9,286 bases of DNA from an uncultured Gemmatimonadota bacterium (lineage in GTDB: Bacteria > Gemmatimonadota > Gemmatimonadetes > Longimicrobiales > Gaopeijiaceae). Numbering within the stretch: position 1 is the stretch's first letter; every line of letters begins with the position of its first letter. Below the pieces are notes generated by a model. That model was not told where the DNA came from. It ran no database searches and was given only the letters and a program-made list of their open reading frames with translations. The translations under genes and the position numbers were made by a program. The stretch covers positions 1 to 9,286 of the forward strand of contig CAKZOQ010000622.1 of the NCBI GenBank assembly GCA_937136445.1, in the 5' to 3' direction. Shown here in pieces: positions 7,301 through 9,286 of the stretch.

Positions 7301-7453
7301 ACCTTCTGCGACTACGCCGAGGTGTGCCGGGTGTCGCGGAACGACTGGGGGAAGGTGGACTCTCCCCTGGCGAATTGGTCGGCGGAGCGGCTGAACACGG
7401 GGATGGCGGAGGAGTTCACGCACCTCCGGGCCGTGCGGGGCTTCGAAGACTGA
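4322..7453 (+). CDS. AddB-like / RecB-family PD-(D/E)XK nuclease with Fe-S cluster motif
   Basis: 1043 residues. N-terminal and central parts resemble the helicase-like body of AddB. The P-loop position (LLVAPNAGVGRELL, 24-37) lacks the Lys-Thr/Ser of a Walker A motif, so ATPase activity here is unlikely. About 545-585 resembles the helicase strand HLFLVGLDADRVPG followed by DPVLLDRDRRAL. The C-terminal third is an apparently intact RecB-type nuclease: H785 (LLHDVFERAL), D890 (GAVDRVDED), D903-Y-K905 (VVDYKTGK), Q925 and Y929 (QHALY). C749 with C993, C996 and C1002 (DCTFCDYAEVC) matches the one-plus-three cysteine [4Fe-4S] pattern of AddB and Cas4. Likely role: double-strand-break end processing, normally with an AddA helicase-nuclease. 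No addA is in the window; the next gene downstream is convergent and unrelated. Start at 4322 is chosen over the open frame from 3710, which overlaps the cupin antisense. Length is close to AddB proteins. The RecC-like label is an alternative. Confidence 0.88.
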   Translation: MAPDSALLRSLATLNRRYPLERKLLVAPNAGVGRELLRRLARSVDGWVGFEVTTVRPLALRIARDALDRAGLQVLDAFEEQALLDEALDEALPGADGSGRLRELAEGVGFREAVHDAVKALRLHGIDADAVRRAPLADREKRRLLARMLDRHAALLTQRRRADTAAVLIHTLEILDGDPQVARSALGGQVVALLPGLSVRGLSGRVVEALQELGAGVLETDPVRGLEAPRSLLWSSTGAEGELSWLHAVDDAPAEPEEPVSVELVHAASVSEELRAVLRRIQARELRWDEVELVTPDAAAYGSTLHELASRLGIPVTYAVGLPVERTRPGRVVRTYLDWIAEGFQAAPIRRLLEAGDLRPGSGRGEHAPADLARRFRRLRIGWGRLRYRTQIRGALAALDDMTAGRHEGEARFQRRLERTRSELQALRNILFPALRATPSVPDRLGEAGPPVSPSELASGLRAFLRKVAPGDGADAAALEQLQSVLERVEVTLRRRTDFQAAVTILRRHLEIRVRAPEPAPRTADDRGAPWRSEGGHLHLADLDHGGYTGRPHLFLVGLDADRVPGPQTQDPVLLDRDRRALPGDLPTGTDLLRERTFRMAAFLARLRGSLTAGYASWSAAEGRVVQPSSLLLHLLRLRERNPALSFEELHQELGAAACALPAPDTTSLDDADLWMRALDDDGILRSGLDAVRASFPGLDRGLDAQRARRAGSPGPYHGVVSPLPERLDPRAPDGPTLSASRLEKLGTCGLRYLYDSVLKVRAPDDLELDPDRWLDPLVRGALLHDVFERALREARDGGIGTADPGLEEVALQALERALEQTRAEIPSPGAGVRRREEAGLREDVRSFVRMVRDEGAQWVRLELGFGFGEDPPLPIEVEGGTIRLRGAVDRVDEDLEGLHVVDYKTGKAYGYAGNGVFHGGRRLQHALYALAAEHFLRRDVVGGAYHFPTRRGENQAFPFPREALAPVSGLLGPLLEAVAAGRFLPTDEEKDCTFCDYAEVCRVSRNDWGKVDSPLANWSAERLNTGMAEEFTHLRAVRGFED

Positions 7454-7461
7454 GGCGCCTC

Positions 7462-7484
7462 CGGCGTGCAGGCGGGCGACGCCG
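7462..7484. terminator. Weak hairpin between convergent genes
   Basis: CGGCGT (7462-7467) and ACGCCG (7479-7484) pair over 6 bp with an 11-nt loop in the 42-bp gap between the addB-like stop (7453) and the dinB-like stop (7496). A bidirectional terminator is expected here, but this stem is short and has no T-tract on either side. Confidence 0.2.
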
Positions 7485-7495
7485 AGCCCGGTGTC

Positions 7496-8023
7496 TCACC
7501 AGTGGGTGCGGATGGTCCCGTCGGGGTCCTCGGTGTAGAACCCCAGCCCCTCGCCGCTGCGCGCCTTGGTGACCCAGAGGATCTGGCCGGTGTGCATGGC
7601 GAAGTGCTCCACCACGTGGTAGACGGCGCCGAGGACGGTGGTCTCCATCCCCTGGATCACCCGGGGCTCGTCCAGCGCCGTGGGGTCCAGCTCCGCCAGC
7701 ACGTCGTCGACCTCGCGGAGGGCGTCGTCCAGGTGAGCCAGGAGGCGCTCCCCGGTCCACTCGCTTTCGCCGCCCCCGTCGGCGGCGAACTCCGCCGCCC
7801 GCTCTCTCAGGTCCTCCCGCGCCGCCACCCCCGCCACGATCCATTGCCGAGCGTTCCCGGCGAGGTGGAGCACAAGATTCCCCACGCTGTTCGACGCCTC
7901 GTCAGGCCGCCACCAGAGGTCCTCCGCGTCGAGCCGCTCCAGACACCGCTCGATCTTCGGCAGGTACTGCTCCTGGAGGTAGTCCCGGGACCATTGAAGG
8001 AACTCCTGCCCGAACTCAGCCAT
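7496..8023 (-). CDS. DinB-superfamily protein, DUF1572 type
   Basis: 175 residues from the ATG at 8023, which has AGGAGG 5 bases upstream; a TTG at 8026 is in frame but too close to the SD. The sequence shows the four-helix DinB/YfiT-like fold with the DUF1572 signature: NSVGNLVLHLAGNARQWIVAG (about 45-65), an Arg/Glu-rich REDLRERAAEF helix, and AVYHVVEHFAMHTGQI (134-149). Metal-ligand histidines are H53, H140 and H144, with H136 one turn earlier, and the C-terminus contains the family LGFY element. DinB-fold proteins bind a divalent metal and some are bacillithiol- or mycothiol-dependent transferases; the reaction of DUF1572 members is unknown. The name DinB does not mean a DNA polymerase here. 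It is convergent with the nuclease gene and separated by 191 bp from the upstream antiporter. Confidence 0.88.
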   Translation of the reverse strand: MAEFGQEFLQWSRDYLQEQYLPKIERCLERLDAEDLWWRPDEASNSVGNLVLHLAGNARQWIVAGVAAREDLRERAAEFAADGGGESEWTGERLLAHLDDALREVDDVLAELDPTALDEPRVIQGMETTVLGAVYHVVEHFAMHTGQILWVTKARSGEGLGFYTEDPDGTIRTHW

Positions 8024-8028
8024 CAAGG

Positions 8029-8034
8029 CCTCCT
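8029..8034 (-). promoter_or_regulatory. Shine-Dalgarno of the dinB-like gene
   Basis: Minus-strand AGGAGG, 5 bases before the ATG at 8023 and only 2 before the alternative TTG at 8026; this decides the start. A small hairpin GGGGC-GCA-GCCCC (8048-8060) lies 13 bases further upstream in the likely leader. Confidence 0.65.
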
Positions 8035-8110
8035 GTAGGAAGGCGATGGGGCGCAGCCCCGAGCCCGCCGTCCGGGTTTCGAAGACCCACCCGGGTAGGC
8101 GTCAGGGTGG

Positions 8111-8201
8111 GTGCAGGGGTAGGCGGGCAAGGCGAGTCGAGCGAGGAAGGGCACACGCCCTTTCGCAGCGAGCGAGACCGCAGCCCAACGACGCCCTGCA
8201 C
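8111..8201. repeat. Nested inverted repeat between the antiporter and dinB-like genes
   Basis: GTGCAGGG (8111-8118) and CCCTGCAC (8194-8201) form a perfect 8-bp closing stem around a region that contains AAGGGC-ACAC-GCCCTT (8147-8162). The 191-bp gap (8024-8214) holds no convincing gene; this structure immediately follows the antiporter's stop-codon hairpin on the minus strand. It may be a composite terminator or a structured 3' tail. Confidence 0.3.
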
Positions 8202-8223
8202 CTGCTATGACGCGTCACAGCAG
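8202..8223 (-). terminator. Hairpin spanning the antiporter stop codon
   Basis: On the minus strand the last codons and stop form CTGCTGTGA-CGCG-TCATAGCAG: a 9-bp stem with a CGCG loop and one G-U wobble. On the plus strand the same position is an A-C mismatch, so the continuous stem exists only in the antiporter's own transcript. Its place at the very 3' end suggests termination or 3'-end protection. No U-tract follows. Confidence 0.4.
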
Positions 8224-9177
8224 CCAGAAGCCTAGGGAGAGGTATGAACAAACCAACACCGCCCCCTCCCACCGCCGGATCTGCCAGTCGGTCCACAGGA
8301 ACGGCACAACCAGGAAGGAGAGCACCAGAACCGCCGGCAGCTCCCGCACCAGCACATACCGCCCGATCTCCATGGGCTCCAGGAAGGAGGTGGCGCCCAG
8401 AATGGCGAAGATGTTGAAGATGTTCGACCCGATGATGTTGCCCACGGCGATGTCGGCCTCGGTCCGCAGGACCGCCACCAGCGCCGTCGCCAGCTCCGGG
8501 AGGCTGGTGCCCAACGCCACGACCGTGAGCCCGATGACCACCTGGGACACCCCGAGATCCGTCCCCACGGCCACGGCGCCTTCCACGATGGCCCAGCCTC
8601 CCACCACCAACGCCCCGGCCCCGGCCAGGAGCTGGAGGATGTCCCGCCAGGGCAGGCCCGCCCGGATGTGGCTGGAGGCTTCCATGAAGTCCTCGTACTC
8701 GTCCAGGATCTCCGGAGCCTCGTCGTCCACCGAGCGGAAGACGAACCAGAGGTAGGCCACCAGACCCAGGAGGAGGATCACACCGTCGCCCCGCGTGAGC
8801 CGGCCGTCCCACGCCAGGGGGTAGAGCGCCAACGTCGCCACCAGCATGAGGGGCACCTCCCGCCACACCACCCGCGCCGCCACGTCCAGGGGCCGCACCA
8901 GCGCCGTCACCCCCAGGATGAGCCCGATGTTGGCCAGGTTCGAACCCATGACGTTCCCGATGGCCAGCTCCGAGTTCCCGCCCATGGCCGCCAGGAGGCA
9001 GACCACCAGCTCCGGCGCCGACGTCCCGAGCGACACCACCGTCAGCCCCACCACCATGGGGCTGATCCCCAGGGTGGTGGCCAGGCGCGCGGCGGCGCTC
9101 ACCAGCCATTCCGCGCCGAAGTAGAGGACGCCGATTCCCCCCACCAGGAGGAGGACGTCCAGGACCAGGACGGTCAC
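8215..9177 (-). CDS. Calcium/sodium antiporter, YrbG type (CaCA superfamily)
   Basis: 320 residues, inner membrane, about ten hydrophobic segments. Two inverted alpha-repeats carry the ion-binding motifs. Repeat 1 has GLTVVSLGTSAPE (44-56) and GNVMGSN (74-80); repeat 2 has GLTVVALGTSLPE (216-228) and GNIIGSN (246-252). E56 and E228 are the expected cation-coordinating acids. An acidic loop (about 150-180, DDEAPEILDEYEDFMEA) separates the halves, as in the family. Predicted to exchange sodium or protons for calcium. The start is GTG at 9177; no clear SD is seen, and the upstream gene ends only 13 bases earlier, so translation probably depends on the upstream gene. Length is normal and no motif residue is missing. 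Confidence 0.95.
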   Translation of the reverse strand: MTVLVLDVLLLVGGIGVLYFGAEWLVSAAARLATTLGISPMVVGLTVVSLGTSAPELVVCLLAAMGGNSELAIGNVMGSNLANIGLILGVTALVRPLDVAARVVWREVPLMLVATLALYPLAWDGRLTRGDGVILLLGLVAYLWFVFRSVDDEAPEILDEYEDFMEASSHIRAGLPWRDILQLLAGAGALVVGGWAIVEGAVAVGTDLGVSQVVIGLTVVALGTSLPELATALVAVLRTEADIAVGNIIGSNIFNIFAILGATSFLEPMEIGRYVLVRELPAVLVLSFLVVPFLWTDWQIRRWEGAVLVCSYLSLGFWLL

Positions 9178-9190
9178 GAAGCGCGACGTC

Positions 9191-9286
9191 TCACGAGCTT
9201 CGACGCGCCAGCCACGCCGCGAAGTCGTCGGCGGAGCGGGTGTTGAGCACGTCGTCCGGACGCAGCCAGCCGCGCCGCGCCTGATC
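9191..9286 (-). CDS. C-terminal end of an unrecognised protein (3'-partial gene)
   Basis: The last 31 codons of a minus-strand frame that enters from the right edge and ends in TGA (9191-9193). It reads RRGWLRPDDVLNTRS followed by ADDFAAWLARRSS. Codon use matches its neighbours, and it stops 13 bases before the GTG of the antiporter, which suggests an operon. The fragment is too short to assign a family; the W-L-x-P-x-D-V-L-N pattern and terminal amphipathic helix are all that can be described. Confidence 0.6.
   Translation of the reverse strand, partial: DQARRGWLRPDDVLNTRSADDFAAWLARRSS

Noticed and set aside
3743..7423. Open minus-strand frame of about 1226 codons antisense to the addB-like gene
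   Set aside because: It is a codon-bias shadow in GC-rich DNA: the sense codons that would create antisense stops are rare. Only its last 117 codons, the cupin, show a recognisable fold and an SD. The rest is low-complexity and unlike any family.

Overview
The window is about 9.3 kb of GC-rich bacterial chromosome with strong G/C preference at third codon positions. It combines a type III glutamine synthetase, an AddB-like nuclease with an iron-sulfur cluster signature, and a DUF1572-type DinB-fold protein. At least two genes (marR-like, addB-like) have a -10-like hexamer 5-7 nt upstream of the start codon and no Shine-Dalgarno (SD), which suggests leaderless transcripts. Together these fit a Gemmatimonadota-type or related free-living lineage; this placement is inference from gene content only. 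No phage, plasmid, IS, CRISPR, rRNA or tRNA feature was found.

Layout. (1) 1-2057, plus strand: glnN, type III glutamine synthetase, cut by the left edge. (2) 2058-2616: no intact gene. It holds a tight cluster of near-perfect inverted repeats (2059-2198), then the decayed 3' end of a short-chain dehydrogenase (SDR) gene (about 2283-2572). (3) 2617-3536, minus strand: a two-gene operon of a MarR-family regulator and a membrane-anchored SRPBCC protein, overlapping by 4 nt, with a promoter whose -35 box sits inside an inverted repeat. (4) 3743-4096, minus: a small cupin with a strong SD and an in-frame upstream extension resembling a signal peptide. (5) 4322-7453, plus: a 1043-residue AddB-like protein with degenerate helicase half and intact RecB-type nuclease. 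(6) 7496-8023, minus: DinB/DUF1572 protein, convergent with the nuclease gene. (7) 8215-9177, minus: YrbG-type calcium/sodium antiporter. (8) 9191-9286, minus: last 31 codons of an unrecognised gene, probably co-transcribed with the antiporter.

The genes do not form one pathway. They read as a housekeeping stretch of short independent units: nitrogen assimilation, a self-regulated MarR operon, DNA repair, a putative thiol-transferase/metal-binding fold protein and cation transport. The least explained part is 2058-2572. I see no convincing new multi-gene system; the best leads are the inverted-repeat cluster after glnN, the operator-promoter arrangement of the MarR operon, and the apparently AddA-less AddB-like nuclease.
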